From: Chrysophaeum taylorii
Lineage: Eukaryota; Sar; Pelagophyceae; Pelagomonadales; Pelagomonadaceae
Reading direction: 5' to 3'
Length of the DNA stretch: 64,000 nucleotides
Assembly (NCBI GenBank): GCA_029834535.1
Contig: JAQMWT010000167.1
Coordinates: 121,152-185,151, forward strand
The stretch's first letter is position 1, and each line of letters begins with the position of its first letter. The translations under genes were made by a program, and so were the position numbers. Below are positions 1 through 9,620 of the stretch, in pieces. Under the pieces are notes generated by a model. It saw nothing but the letters and a program-made list of their open reading frames with translations, did no database searches and was not told where the DNA came from.

Positions 1-600
1 GGCAGCGACCTGCTTGTGGGCGATGAAAGCAGCACGACGTTAACTCTAGCTCACATCGACGGGTACACGAGCAATGCACGGCGCCTCTCGAAACGTGCGC
101 AGACCGCACAGAGTCAGACTGACGACTTCCAGCCTTCAAGCAACGAATATGATCGAGCTTCAGATGACAACGAAGCCATCAAGATATTCGATAGTAGCTC
201 TCTCATCCGGGTCTCAGTTGACGAAGATGGTGCTCGCCCGGCTGACTTTGAGGGCAACCACTTCAAATCGGTGTACAGAGAAAGCGAAGGCTACATTGTC
301 CGTCGCGATCCTGTTTCTGGTGAAGAGGAACAAACGGGGCCAGTTCCTTGGCTGACGGTCAATTTCGAAAAGGACGATGACGGGTCTCCTCCTGAACAGC
401 CTCTGTTTTACCGTGTTCAAGAGAGATCTGCTCCCCTCGTTAGCGGTGTCCCTCTTGCAAGAGTCGTCACCACGCCCCCTTCTTGGTTCGACCGCATGTT
501 CAAGTTCGCAGTTTGCTGTTCGACAATCGAGGACCAAAACTCCTTAGGAGCGCAGCCACCTGTCGACTTAGATCCTGTAGGGCCTCGGCACTTTGACTAA
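1..600 (+). CDS. Unknown protein, C-terminal part (cut by the window edge)
   Basis: The frame is open from base 1 to the TAA at 598-600. The first ATG-less stretch and the lack of a start suggest that this is the last part of a gene beginning upstream. About 199 residues are visible. They are rich in Asp, Glu, Ser and Pro, with no membrane segment or motif I recognise. The end has two adjacent cysteines in a small hydrophobic patch near residue 170. Codon use is less GC-biased than in the next genes. It could also be an exon of a longer spliced gene. I do not assign a function. Confidence 0.45.
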   Translation, partial: GSDLLVGDESSTTLTLAHIDGYTSNARRLSKRAQTAQSQTDDFQPSSNEYDRASDDNEAIKIFDSSSLIRVSVDEDGARPADFEGNHFKSVYRESEGYIVRRDPVSGEEEQTGPVPWLTVNFEKDDDGSPPEQPLFYRVQERSAPLVSGVPLARVVTTPPSWFDRMFKFAVCCSTIEDQNSLGAQPPVDLDPVGPRHFD

Positions 601-1510
601 AATAAACCCCCTGTCTGTAGCTTGTGTTCAATAGCCCTATCGTGCTACCCTCGCCGGGGCATTTCCACCGAAGCACGCATGATGTACGGAGGCCCGGAAA
701 ATGGCAAATCTCCTCGTGCTAGACGTAAAGCTCGGTGGCTAAAAGCTTGTCTAAAGCGGGTATGTCTTCGAATAGTTAGTTGGTCAGTAAGTTGTGCACG
801 CTTATACCTCTCACTTTAACACGTGCTTCTCCCTTTGCACTTCTTTCCTGTTTCCATTTGCCAACCTCCTCGCTCCTCTCGCTCCATTTTCCTCCCGTCC
901 ACGCTCCCTCCTCCTGTCTTTTTGAGCATGGCAGTTGTTCTTTTTGTTCGCCAGCGATCATCCATTCTAGCTTTATGCTATGAAACGTAAATCGCAGCAC
1001 GTGCCATACATTTCAGACAAGCGCCATAAGTTTTTCAGGGCGATGCGGTCGTATGCCGTGATAACGCAATCTAACGACATGTCATCAGCATCCACTGTAA
1101 AATCGACGAGGATGGCAGCCAGCAATCGTTATGACCAGCACCGTGGGAGAGCAGAAAAACATCACACCCGCAAATCGAGTACAAGTGGTGAGTAGAGAGA
1201 GGGGAAGTCAATCAGTCTTACAAAGCTGCTCTCGCAAGCACAAGATGATGAAGCATTAGCCACAAACAAAGCTCTGTCAGGTTGTCATCATCAAAGCAGG
1301 ATGTGGGCATGTACTCAAAAGAGTGTGAAGCGACTCGGAAGAAAACCAGGACGGCGACAACAACGACACGTGCCGTCAGGGACGACAAACCAGCAGGCAG
1401 CAGAACGCTACCTGGCAGAGCGTTGCCTGATGGGAAATTGCGCCAAGAGAAATAAAACTTACCAGGCGCGTACCATGAAGGACTTACACGTTGCTGCAAA
1501 CAAGAGATGT

Positions 1511-1657
1511 TCAGACAAGCAAAGGCAGAGGGTGGACATCCTCAGAATCAAATGCACGATCAGACAAGCAAAGGCAGAGGGTAGACATCCTCAGAATCAA
1601 ATGCACGATCAGACAAGCAAAGGCAGAGGGTAGACATCCTCAGAATCAAATGCACGA
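1511..1657. repeat. 49-bp tandem repeat, three copies
   Basis: Three head-to-tail copies start at 1511, 1560 and 1609, each opening with TCAGACAAGCAAAGGCAGAG. They differ by a single G/A change in the first copy. The unit is 49 bp, so any reading frame through it shifts from copy to copy, which argues against a coding role. Confidence 0.9.
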
Positions 1658-2512
1658 TCGCATGCAACCCCAAGTTTTGCGAGCGAAGTTGAGCAAAACC
1701 CTTGAAAAGAACGACGCTGCTCGAAGGTGACAAACCAGCGCCAATGACAGAAATTCATACATGATGGGTCATCCGCGTCCGACCAAGCACCGCGAGGCCA
1801 TCGGCAAGATGCTGGATCCATGCATTCGACGAAGGTGATATGGACAGAGGGATTTCGGCGTTCGGGTTGACCACGCAACCATGCGAGATTACATGAGCCA
1901 AAGTGCACAGCAAGGTGCGGAGTGAAGTGGGCAATGTCATCCCAAATATCGCCAGACGCAACCTATTGTCGTCAATAACCCAGAATGAGGGATTGCAGAA
2001 AGGGAGAAACAGAAGCATGACGCTCGGTATCCGTGGCGTTGCCGTTTCGCATGCGAGGCGGAAAAAAAAAAGAGACCCCGAGTAGGAAAAGAAGATGTGG
2101 GGACTTGGTTCGGAGGCAGTGCCACAAAGACCGTCGCTGCTATCGATTACGGGATAATGCGAGCCCGCCACAATGCTAATGCAGAAGAGTGACTCGGCGC
2201 AAAGCGCGTTGTGTATGCCATGCGCAAGCGCAGAGGACACACCCATGGCTAAGAGTAACTCTCAAGCCACGAGCGCATAGTTTGTTCGTAAGTTACACAC
2301 GTTTGATTTCGTCGACTCGCTAGCCGCGCGCGCGATGGAGGACGGTGCCTTCTGAACCTGCGCCTTGCGAGGGCATTCGTCCTCCCGGCGTAGGTTCGCA
2401 CCTATTCGCCTCCCTGGCGGGCCGGTTGGAAGCCGGAACGTTCGCAGCGGGAAGGGCCATGGCCGGGGGATGCAGAAGGAGACGTTAACGAGGAGATGGT
2501 TGTCAATCAAAT

Positions 2513-2590
2513 CGCGGGCGGCGTCGCATGGCGACAGGCGTCAATCTTCCCTGACGCTCCATTGAGCGCCCCCCGTCCCTTTTCCCCTGT
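2513..2590. repeat. Dispersed repeat, copy 1
   Basis: The segment around GCGACAGGCGTCAA at 2530, continuing through a GACGCTCC and a CTGATA stretch, is similar to 40,625-40,705. The match is imperfect, with small indels. It lies directly upstream of the carotenoid isomerase-like gene, so it could be an old mobile-element end or a shared promoter block. Confidence 0.55.
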
Positions 2591-2610
2591 GGTTCTGATA
2601 CTGGCTGCGT

Positions 2611-4371
2611 ATGGGCGTAATAACTTGGGTTGGTTTTCTGGTGTGCGTGGCGCAGGGTTTTGTTTCGCCCTTGGCGACGGCGGCGCGCGGGCGTCGTGGT
2701 GGGGGGCTGGGTGCGACCAAGGCGGAGGAGGAGGTGGACGTGGTGGTGATCGGGAGCGGGATTGGCGGTCTGTCGTGCGCCGGGCTGTGTGCGGCGAGCG
2801 GATTGTCGGTGGCGGTGCTCGAGGCGCACTACGAGCTCGGCGGGTGCGCGCACGAGTTTGCCGTTGATATGCGCGGGAAGACGGTGCCGTCGAGTCGGCT
2901 GAGGGAGGGGGACGCCGTGTTCCGGTTCGAAGCCGGACCGTCGTTGTATTCGGGACTGTCTCCGGACGCGTCTCCGAATCCGCTGAAACACGTGTTCCAG
3001 ATGATCGGCGAGGAGCCCGAGTGGATCACCTACGACGTCTGGGGGGCGCATCTCCCCGAGGCTCCCGACGGGTACGAGCTGTCGATCGGCGCCGAGAACT
3101 TGAAGGAAATACTGCGAAGGTACGGGGGTCCGACGGCGGTCGACGACTGGGAGAGGCTGTCGTCCAAGTTGCGTCCTCTCTCGAAAGGGGTGCAAGGGCT
3201 GCCGTCGGTCGCCGTCAGGAACGACGCGTGGATCATCGCGACGCTGTGCCTGAAGTACCCCCTCGCATTCCTCGACGTCGTCCGGAACGCTCGCGCGATC
3301 CTCGGCCCGTTCGATATGGTATCTCGAGACTCGCCTTTCTACGTCGAGGACAAATTTTTGCGCAATTACTTGGACCTCATCGCCTTCTTACTCCAGGGCC
3401 TCCCCGCGAACTCGACGCTCACCGCCGTCATGGCCTACATGGTCGAGGACTTTTACAGAGAGGGCGCGGCGATGGATTTTCCCAAAGGCGGGAGCAAGGG
3501 TATCGTCGACGCGCTCGCGCGCGGCGTCGAAAAGTGGCCGGGATGCTCGGTGCGAAAATCGACGGCTGTGAATCGCGTGCTCGTCGAAGGCGGCCGCGCC
3601 GTCGGCGTCGAGACGGCGAGGGGAACACGACTCCGCGCTCGTCGAGCGGTCGTCTCGAACGCCGATCTCCGAGCGACGTACGACCTCGTACCTCGGGGCG
3701 TTCACGAGGGTTTCGACGAGGACCGCAGTCTCCTCGACGAGATCACGCTCTGCAAGTCGTTCATGCACGTGCATCTCGCGTTCCCCGCCGACGCCGTCCC
3801 CGCCGACCTCCCGCCGCAGTGGACGGTCTGCGAGAGTTGGAACGACGGCGAGATAGACGCTCCCGGAGTCGACGGCGGCGTCGTCGTCGTGAGCATGCCC
3901 ACCAAACTCGACCCAGACCTCGCACCCCCCGGCTACCACGTCATCCACGCGTACACCGCCGGCAACGAACCCTACGACCTCTGGGCCCCCTTCGAGAACG
4001 CCGAGCCTAACGATCCCGACTACCTCGCTCTCAAAGAGCTGCGCGCCAAACCTATCTTCGATGCCATCGAGAAAAGGGCGCCGGGCCTTCGCCAAAAAGC
4101 GGTCGTCGAGCAGATCGCCTCCCCACTTACCCACGCTCGATTTCTGCGACGTCACCGAGGAAACTACGGCCCCGCGATCGCCGCTGGCAACCCAGCCGGC
4201 TTGGAATTCCCACCAGTCACCACTCCCCTCCCAGGCTACTATCGCGCCGGCGATTCGACCACCGCCGGCATTGGCGTTCCCGCAGTCGCCTCCTCTGGAG
4301 CCCAGTGCGCCAACGCCATCATCTCTGTCTTTGACCAACTCCGCTTGAACAAGGCGATTCGTATGAATTAG
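2611..4371 (+). CDS. CRTISO: Carotenoid isomerase-like FAD oxidoreductase, plastid-targeted
   Basis: The 586-residue product has an FAD-binding Rossmann motif VVIGSGIGGL at about residues 45-54. It is followed by family signatures: GPSLYSGLS, then NPLKHV, a YDVWGAHLPE stretch, and a C-terminal GYYRAGDSTTAGIGVPA block. These match prolycopene isomerase (CRTISO) and its relatives in the phytoene-desaturase superfamily. In that family the enzyme isomerises cis-lycopene precursors in the plastid, using FAD. Residues 1-16 form a hydrophobic signal peptide ending VCVAQ|GFVSP, an ASAFAP-like site with Phe near +1, followed by an Arg/Gly-rich transit-like stretch. This implies import into a complex red plastid. 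No intron is needed. It could be a CRTISO-like paralogue or another carotenoid desaturase-family enzyme, so the exact substrate is uncertain. Confidence 0.85.
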   Translation: MGVITWVGFLVCVAQGFVSPLATAARGRRGGGLGATKAEEEVDVVVIGSGIGGLSCAGLCAASGLSVAVLEAHYELGGCAHEFAVDMRGKTVPSSRLREGDAVFRFEAGPSLYSGLSPDASPNPLKHVFQMIGEEPEWITYDVWGAHLPEAPDGYELSIGAENLKEILRRYGGPTAVDDWERLSSKLRPLSKGVQGLPSVAVRNDAWIIATLCLKYPLAFLDVVRNARAILGPFDMVSRDSPFYVEDKFLRNYLDLIAFLLQGLPANSTLTAVMAYMVEDFYREGAAMDFPKGGSKGIVDALARGVEKWPGCSVRKSTAVNRVLVEGGRAVGVETARGTRLRARRAVVSNADLRATYDLVPRGVHEGFDEDRSLLDEITLCKSFMHVHLAFPADAVPADLPPQWTVCESWNDGEIDAPGVDGGVVVVSMPTKLDPDLAPPGYHVIHAYTAGNEPYDLWAPFENAEPNDPDYLALKELRAKPIFDAIEKRAPGLRQKAVVEQIASPLTHARFLRRHRGNYGPAIAAGNPAGLEFPPVTTPLPGYYRAGDSTTAGIGVPAVASSGAQCANAIISVFDQLRLNKAIRMN

Positions 4372-4410
4372 TAACGACGATTCATCCATTCATTCATTAC
4401 CCGCGCGGTG

Positions 4411-5274
4411 ATGAACGACCCGCAGCGGTACCTTCGACTCCACCAGCTCGAGCCGTACTTCGAGGATGCATTCCGGCACGCGATGATCGCGCCGACCGAG
4501 AGCCCCGCGGAACGGATGCGCGCCTACTTCCGTCGCGTGCTCTCGATGAAGCACGTCGCGGGCCGCGAGTACGCCTTCATCAGCGCAACGGTATGGAATC
4601 GCCGGGCCTTTATCGTCGTCTTCCACGCCGCCATCGAGCATCTCCTATCGGTCGATCTCACGGTCAACGATTTTTACCAGATCCTTTCTCTTCTCAGCCC
4701 CGATTTTCCGCGATCCGTACTCGACGACGTCCTCCGCTTCCTCCCCCGAACCGTCGTCAACGACGGCACCGTGAGCTGCGCCACCCTCGCGACGGCCTTT
4801 GAGGTCCATTGGTTTTATTCGACCCTCTTCGCGGCACTGGAGCCGCTCTTCCAACAACAACAACAACAACAACAACACGCCCTCGAGAACGCGCCGACTC
4901 TTGATACTCTGCCGCCCCGTGACCTCGAGGCCGCTGTCGAAATCTGGAACCAAGCGCAGGACCCGAGCGCCATCATGCCGTGGCCTGTCCTGGAACACGC
5001 GCTCGTGGCTGCGGGCGTTGACTCGGCGATTTCCTTCCGCAGGCTCAGCCAGGCGCTCCTGCAGTCCGAGCCTCTTGCTGCCCGTATCCGCGTCGTGCCG
5101 GAGACGCGGCAGCATAGTAACGAGGACCTCGTGGCGATTCTCGAGGGTCGCGCAGCCCGCAGCCTCACCGACGACGGCGAGCTTCTTCGACTACGGCCCG
5201 ATCCGCCATCCGCCTCCACTCGCGGCAAGGGGCAGCGAACCTCAGCCTCCTCCTCCTCTTCCTCACCGCGCTAG
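4411..5274 (+). CDS. CSTPP1: CSTPP1/C11orf49-like regulator of tubulin polyglutamylase
   Basis: The 287-residue protein follows the pattern of human CSTPP1 (C11orf49) along its first 145 residues. It has YLRLHQLEPYFEDA near the start, then FISATVWNRRAF, a NDFYQILSLLSPDFP block, and the HWFYSTLFAALEPLF stretch. The human protein sits at centriolar satellites and regulates the tubulin polyglutamylase complex. A run of eight Gln (about residues 147-154, all CAA codons) interrupts the conserved part, and the tail ends in a Ser-rich stretch. The start is the ATG at 4411. Only about 40 bases separate it from the upstream stop, and IFT22 lies next downstream, fitting a ciliary neighbourhood. Confidence 0.75.
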   Translation: MNDPQRYLRLHQLEPYFEDAFRHAMIAPTESPAERMRAYFRRVLSMKHVAGREYAFISATVWNRRAFIVVFHAAIEHLLSVDLTVNDFYQILSLLSPDFPRSVLDDVLRFLPRTVVNDGTVSCATLATAFEVHWFYSTLFAALEPLFQQQQQQQQHALENAPTLDTLPPRDLEAAVEIWNQAQDPSAIMPWPVLEHALVAAGVDSAISFRRLSQALLQSEPLAARIRVVPETRQHSNEDLVAILEGRAARSLTDDGELLRLRPDPPSASTRGKGQRTSASSSSSSPR

Positions 5275-5468
5275 CGTCTGCCCGGGAGTTGCCTCTACTG
5301 TGTCTCTAATAAAAGCCGCGAAGCACAACGCGCTGCTGCTGCCTGATGAGAGTGTGGCTATCGATCATCGATTTATAATCCATCCCCCTAGGTTATTATT
5401 AATATTTTCGAGCCGTTGACGACGACGACTCAACCTAGCGCCCTTTCTTCTTCTTCTTCTGGTTCAAG

Positions 5469-6171
5469 ATGAGCGCCGCCCCCAAAGGCCCGCCGGGCCT
5501 GAAAATCAGCGTGGTGGGGCCCAGCGGAAGCGGCAAGTCAACGATTGCGAACTACCTCGCCTCAGAATCCGAGGGATCATCGGCCTTTAAAGTCGCGCCA
5601 ACCTACACTCAGACGGTGCGTCGCGGGGGTGTACGACGCGCGCCGACGCGAGAACCAACAGGTCGGGTGCCGAATATTAGAGTGCGAACGCACGATCGAT
5701 GGACCGTTGATGCCTATCGAGTTGTGGGACACGGGAGGATCCACGGACTACGAGTCGTGCTGGCCGGCGGTCATGAAGGACACGGACGGCGTCGTGCTCG
5801 TCTACAACCCCGAAAACGAGGGCCACGTCCGTCCGTGCAGAGTCCCTGCGTGACAGCTCGGCGCAGGTCTCCGAGTCCGGGGCATGGTACGACTTCTTCG
5901 TGAAGAACAACAGCCTGAGCGATGACCAGTGCATCGTCTTCGCGTTCGCGCCCAACGCGCAGCCGGAAATTCGGCCGAGAACTTCGCCCAAGCTCCAGCA
6001 CTTGAATGTGGTCAACATCACCATCGAAGATGGTACGTCATACTCAACCCGAACAGATCTCTCACGGTGCTGGTGGTAGGCCAAACGCTGCTGCACCAAT
6101 TTGATCGTTTCTTGCGGCAAGTTAAGAAAAAGCTGGATACAAAGGCGAAGAAGACGGCTGAATTCAAGTGA
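5469..6171 (+). CDS. IFT22: IFT22/RABL5 small GTPase of intraflagellar transport (4 exons)
   Basis: Four exons at 5469-5615, 5662-5826, 5867-6032 and 6080-6171 give 189 residues; human IFT22 has about 185. The introns are 46, 40 and 47 nt, all GT-AG. The product has a P-loop GPSGSGKS at residues 17-24, then GCRILECE, the ELWDTGG switch-II-like motif, and SCWPAVMKDTDGVVLVYNP. The last exons give WYDFFVKNNSL, DQCIVFAF and IEDGQTLLHQFDRFL, matching the family's C-terminal helix. Each join keeps the spacing of the human protein, which supports the splice sites. IFT22 is a subunit of the IFT-B complex that moves cargo along cilia. The last helix is followed by a Lys-rich tail. Confidence 0.9.
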
Positions 6172-6327
6172 TAATATTTAAGTTGCCAAGTCCGACGACC
6201 TTGCGGCGCTGAGTACGCTACTGCACACGCGTGCGCTGTGCACGTTGGTTTAGATATACTACTACTTTTTGGAGAGGATGTTGTTATCCCCCCCCCCCCC
6301 ACCCCGCACGCGCGCGTGGTTTTTCTT

Positions 6328-7560
6328 TCAGCAAGACGCTGTCAACTCTGGCTCGAGGTGGACAACGGCGCGATGGGGCGTCGAGGCTCGTGACACAAAA
6401 TCACGAGGGGGGGCTTTGAAGTCGTGTTTGGTAGTCTCGAAGGTGCGATTTTCCGGATCGTCGCTGCGCTTGGTGGCTTGCGCCAATTTGACGAGCGAGG
6501 TTAAAGACGCGGGAGGCGGGGCGGAGAAGTCGACCTGGGTCGTCGTCTGGGCGGTAAATGGCACGTTCGAGCGCTGTTCGAACGAAGGTGGTGGAGGAGG
6601 GAAGCGTTGGCATTGGTCAAGCGGCCACTGGCGGTAATGTGAGGCGTATTCGGATTCGGCATCGAAGGGCCGCGCGGCTTCGGGCGGCTCGGCGCGGCGA
6701 ACGATCGCGGGAGCCCGCGGAACCCTGGGATGGGCGACGAACGCGTCTTGCACTTCCGTCTTGCCGGTGAACTTGGTCTTGGAGCCACCGATGTCGTTGT
6801 CTTTCGGTGGTTGGGTCCTTCGGGCAACAAACGCGGCAAGCGAGCCACGCGGAGGGTATGTGTAGTCAGTGTTGGACGTCGTCTCGAGTTGGCGCGATTC
6901 GTCGGGGGTGAAGACCTCGCGGTGGGAGAAGGTGCGGACGTCCGACGCGGTCCGGGGTCGGGCGAACGCCACTGGGTGCGTCACAAACGCGTCTTGGTGC
7001 GAGGTGCGCATTGGCTCCGTCGCCTCTTCCGGCGGCGGCGGCGAGAACACGCCTTCTTGCTGGGGAGGTTCGACTCGCTCGAAAGCCAAGACCGGATGTC
7101 TTACGAAGAATTCCTGGTGGCACGTACGAGGAGTTGCCGCAGAGGAGTCCCAGAGCACTTTACTTGGTGGAGGAGGCACCGGACCAGACCGCTCGATTGG
7201 CCACTGCTTGTACCGCTCTTCGTACTCCGACACGCCCGCGAATTTCCCGAGAGCGGTCGCCAGAGACGTCGCAGGAGGTCGCCACGCCGGCGTCGGTCGC
7301 GCTTCGGTCCACGCAAAGTCCCTGGCGTATGTCGAGAGGTCGACGCTGCGCCCTTTGGCGTCGACGACGACGATGACGTCGTCGTCCCGAATCGAGCCGT
7401 GGTTGTTCGGCGTCGCCACCACTTGGCCATTGACATAAAGTGTCACCGGCTCCTGCAGAGCGAATGCCCGGAGGCAGGCGTCGACGAGGGCGCGATGGTT
7501 CTCGGGGAGCTCCACCGTCACGCGCCGCGACTGGTCCCCAATGACAGGAGCAGCAGTCAT
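6328..7560 (-). CDS. SAXO-like axonemal microtubule-stabilising protein
   Basis: The 410-residue protein has repeated Mn-like motifs of the STOP/SAXO family: SEYEERYKQWP (residues 111-121) and a second EYASHYRQWP, with copies of a T/S-x-H-Q-D/E-x-F-V-x-HP type (TCHQEFFVRHP, TSHQDAFVTHP, VQDAFVAHP) and later TQVDFSAPP and TKHDFKAPP. SAXO proteins bind and stabilise axonemal microtubules through such motifs. The first 75 residues look like a small beta-grasp domain with a VIVVVDAKG strand. I chose the ATG at 7560; the frame is open further upstream but would run into the neighbouring divergent gene. The gap to that gene is 69 bases, so the promoter is shared. Confidence 0.7.
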   Translation of the reverse strand: MTAAPVIGDQSRRVTVELPENHRALVDACLRAFALQEPVTLYVNGQVVATPNNHGSIRDDDVIVVVDAKGRSVDLSTYARDFAWTEARPTPAWRPPATSLATALGKFAGVSEYEERYKQWPIERSGPVPPPPSKVLWDSSAATPRTCHQEFFVRHPVLAFERVEPPQQEGVFSPPPPEEATEPMRTSHQDAFVTHPVAFARPRTASDVRTFSHREVFTPDESRQLETTSNTDYTYPPRGSLAAFVARRTQPPKDNDIGGSKTKFTGKTEVQDAFVAHPRVPRAPAIVRRAEPPEAARPFDAESEYASHYRQWPLDQCQRFPPPPPSFEQRSNVPFTAQTTTQVDFSAPPPASLTSLVKLAQATKRSDDPENRTFETTKHDFKAPPRDFVSRASTPHRAVVHLEPELTASC

Positions 7561-7629
7561 GGTGGGACTTGTTGTTCGCAAGAAAGTCGTTTGGACACAC
7601 TTGTAACCGCCGCTGGCAAAGTTCCTATC
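7561..7629. promoter_or_regulatory. Short divergent promoter between the SAXO-like and WW genes
   Basis: Only 69 bases separate the two chosen start codons on opposite strands. No clear TATA box is visible. Any core promoters must overlap each other or the first codons. Confidence 0.4.
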
Positions 7630-8631
7630 ATGTGCGAGCACCCAACGTCGCCGCAGTTCGCAGCACCACCCAAGCTCGCCCTGCGAGAAATGTCGTTGGT
7701 TTCGCCTCCGGCGCGAAAACCTCAACGTCCGGGGGAATCCTTGAGCAGGCGCGTCGCCGAGATCGACCCGGGCGACGACGGGTCGTCGGTCAGCGATGAC
7801 ACGGACGACGACACGCCGTGCTTCTTCAGCGAGAGTCCGCCGCCGCCGCTACTCGTCGGGAGGCGTCCGCAGCGTCTTGATATCGACGTGTCCCCGAGCG
7901 AGGCGCTGGTCGCTGCACGCGCCATGGCCGAGAACGCTCTGAGTGCCGGGGCCACCGGCGAGGTGGCGACGCAGGCCCTCGCCGACGTTGCCCGCATCCT
8001 AGCTCGCGCTCTGGTCTCCCGCTGCGATGAGGAGAACAACAAAAAGTTTGTCGCGAGCGCCGCATCCCGCAGCGAATCAAACGATAAGGCCGCGTCCGAC
8101 AAGACTTTTTCCGACGAGTCGTCGTCGGCGGCGGCGTTGACATCTCCGACCGTACCGCGGACATCGCCGACGGCACCGCGGGAGTCGTGGCTCGAGGCCG
8201 TCGATCCCGCGTCGGGCGCGACATACTACCACAACACAGCGACTGGCGAGACAACGTGGACCAAGCCATCCGACGACGACGACGACGACGACGAGGCGGA
8301 TGGCGAGTGGGTCGAGGCAACGGATCCCTCGGGGCGGCCGTACTATGCCAACCGCAGGACCGGGGCGGTCAGCTGGACGAAACCCACCACCACCAGCGCC
8401 TCGACGACGAGTACCGCTTCGCCCACCGGCGTCGACTCCTGGTCCGAGAGGTGCGACCCATCAACGGGGGTTACGTACTACATCAACGCGTTCACCGGCG
8501 AATCGAGCTGGACTAGACCGAGCACTGCTGCGGCAATCGAGACATCGTGGATCCCCGCCGTAGACCCCGCATCGGGCGCCACGTACTACACGCACGCTGG
8601 AACCGGCGAAACGACGTGGATCCCCCGTTGA
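7630..8631 (+). CDS. Protein with four WW domains
   Basis: The 333-residue product has a disordered, acidic and Ser-rich N-terminal half, then four WW domains at about residues 187-215, 226-253, 270-299 and 305-333. Each has the two Trp, the central YY and a TGE/TG turn, for example SWLEAVDPASGATYYHN and ETTWTKP. WW domains bind Pro-rich or phospho-Ser/Thr-Pro ligands, so this is probably an adaptor. The last domain ends at the stop codon with WIPR and lacks the usual final Pro. An Asp run (GAC repeats) separates WW1 from WW2. An ATG at 7690 is a second possible start; the frame also extends upstream to 6730, over the antisense neighbour, which I judge noncoding. Confidence 0.75.
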   Translation: MCEHPTSPQFAAPPKLALREMSLVSPPARKPQRPGESLSRRVAEIDPGDDGSSVSDDTDDDTPCFFSESPPPPLLVGRRPQRLDIDVSPSEALVAARAMAENALSAGATGEVATQALADVARILARALVSRCDEENNKKFVASAASRSESNDKAASDKTFSDESSSAAALTSPTVPRTSPTAPRESWLEAVDPASGATYYHNTATGETTWTKPSDDDDDDDEADGEWVEATDPSGRPYYANRRTGAVSWTKPTTTSASTTSTASPTGVDSWSERCDPSTGVTYYINAFTGESSWTRPSTAAAIETSWIPAVDPASGATYYTHAGTGETTWIPR

Positions 8632-8666
8632 TGGATATTATCCAAGAAAAGTAAAAAAAGAGGTGG

Positions 8667-9467
8667 TCATCGGTCAGAGCGAGAGAGGATGTCGTCGCTG
8701 TCGAGGCGCTTGACCCGGGACCAGAGGCCAGTATGCTTGTCGACGAAGTAGACGTTGACGATGCCGCCCGAGTAGGCGTCGCGGTTGGCGGCGGTGAGGA
8801 CGGCCTTCTCGACGAGAGCGAGGGCCGCGTCCTTGTCCATGTTGGGTCGGTACTCCGCGTCGAGGACCGAGTATGCGAAGGTCGATCCGGAGCCGACGGC
8901 GAAGAGCGTGCCGTCGACGCGCGAGCCCTCCGAGTCGACGTAGACGAGGCCGGGTTCGCCGTCGTCTATTCCCATGATCATCGTGCCCACCGAGAGACCG
9001 AGGCCGCGGGGCTGTCGTCGGAGGGCCGTCGCCAGGACCCTCGCTGCGGCCGCCGTCGTGAGGCGCTCGCCCTCTTCGAGCTCGTGGAGCTTGGCGCGGG
9101 CCGAGACGAGGCGGATAAAGTGCGAACAGTCTGCGGCGCTACCTGCCATCGTCCCCAGGACGTGGCGCGAGAAGGGGATGACTTTTTCCGTCTTGCTCGA
9201 GCCCACGTAAGATCCCATCGACGCGCGCGAGTCGACGGCGCACGCCACGCCGCCGTCGAAGCAAAACGCCACCGTCGTCGTGCCGTGGAAGGCGCGCGAC
9301 GCCAGCGTCTCGTCGATCGCTTCTCTCGCGGCGTCGGTGACAGGGAGCTCCAAGCTTAGCTCTTCCTCCGCCGGCCGCAGCGGCTGCGCCTCGTACAACG
9401 CTCGTGTCAATGGGCTCTCGCGCGCGCCAGTCGCGAGTCTTGTCCACGACAGCAACAACAACCACAT
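8667..9467 (-). CDS. PSMB5: 20S proteasome subunit beta5 (chymotrypsin-like), unusual N-terminus
   Basis: The mature part begins after HG with the catalytic Thr (residue 63), followed by the VDSRAS motif with Asp17 and Arg19 and by Lys33 in mature numbering. The GTMAGSAADC, GLGLSVGTMIMG, GSGSTFAYSVLD and RDAYSGGIVNVY blocks are those of beta5 (PRE2). All catalytic positions are present, so it should be active. The chosen start gives a 62-residue propeptide that opens with MWLLLLSWTRLATGA, a short hydrophobic stretch resembling a signal peptide, which is unexpected for a cytosolic or nuclear subunit. In-frame upstream starts at 9554 and beyond would bury this stretch. Its stop lies close to the WW gene's stop (convergent). 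Confidence 0.85.
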   Translation of the reverse strand: MWLLLLSWTRLATGARESPLTRALYEAQPLRPAEEELSLELPVTDAAREAIDETLASRAFHGTTTVAFCFDGGVACAVDSRASMGSYVGSSKTEKVIPFSRHVLGTMAGSAADCSHFIRLVSARAKLHELEEGERLTTAAAARVLATALRRQPRGLGLSVGTMIMGIDDGEPGLVYVDSEGSRVDGTLFAVGSGSTFAYSVLDAEYRPNMDKDAALALVEKAVLTAANRDAYSGGIVNVYFVDKHTGLWSRVKRLDSDDILSRSDR

Positions 9468-9620
9468 CGTGCTGCGTCGGGCCGAGAATACTACTAGCCC
9501 TACACGCGATCGACGTGCCGGGGGAGGAGAGAGGAGAGTAGATGCATGATGCATGATTACGACGTGCACGATGGATGGTGGCACGTTTTTGCTTTCGAAA
9601 TAATAAACATAGACACACAT

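Larger units (their letters stand above)
601..2610. other. Intergenic region with a short tandem repeat and part of a dispersed repeat
   Basis: No reading frame here looks like a gene; the ORFs of 60-163 codons have no recognisable domain and lack the codon bias of the neighbours. The stretch holds a three-unit 49-bp tandem repeat (1511-1657) and, just before the next gene, a block at about 2513-2590 that recurs near 40,625. Exons of a very intron-rich gene cannot be excluded. Confidence 0.5.

Noticed and set aside
1755-2246. 163-codon minus-strand frame
   Set aside because: No domain, and composition unlike the window's genes.
6730-7629. N-terminal extension of the WW protein
   Set aside because: It runs antisense to the SAXO-like gene and is Arg-rich without recognisable domains.
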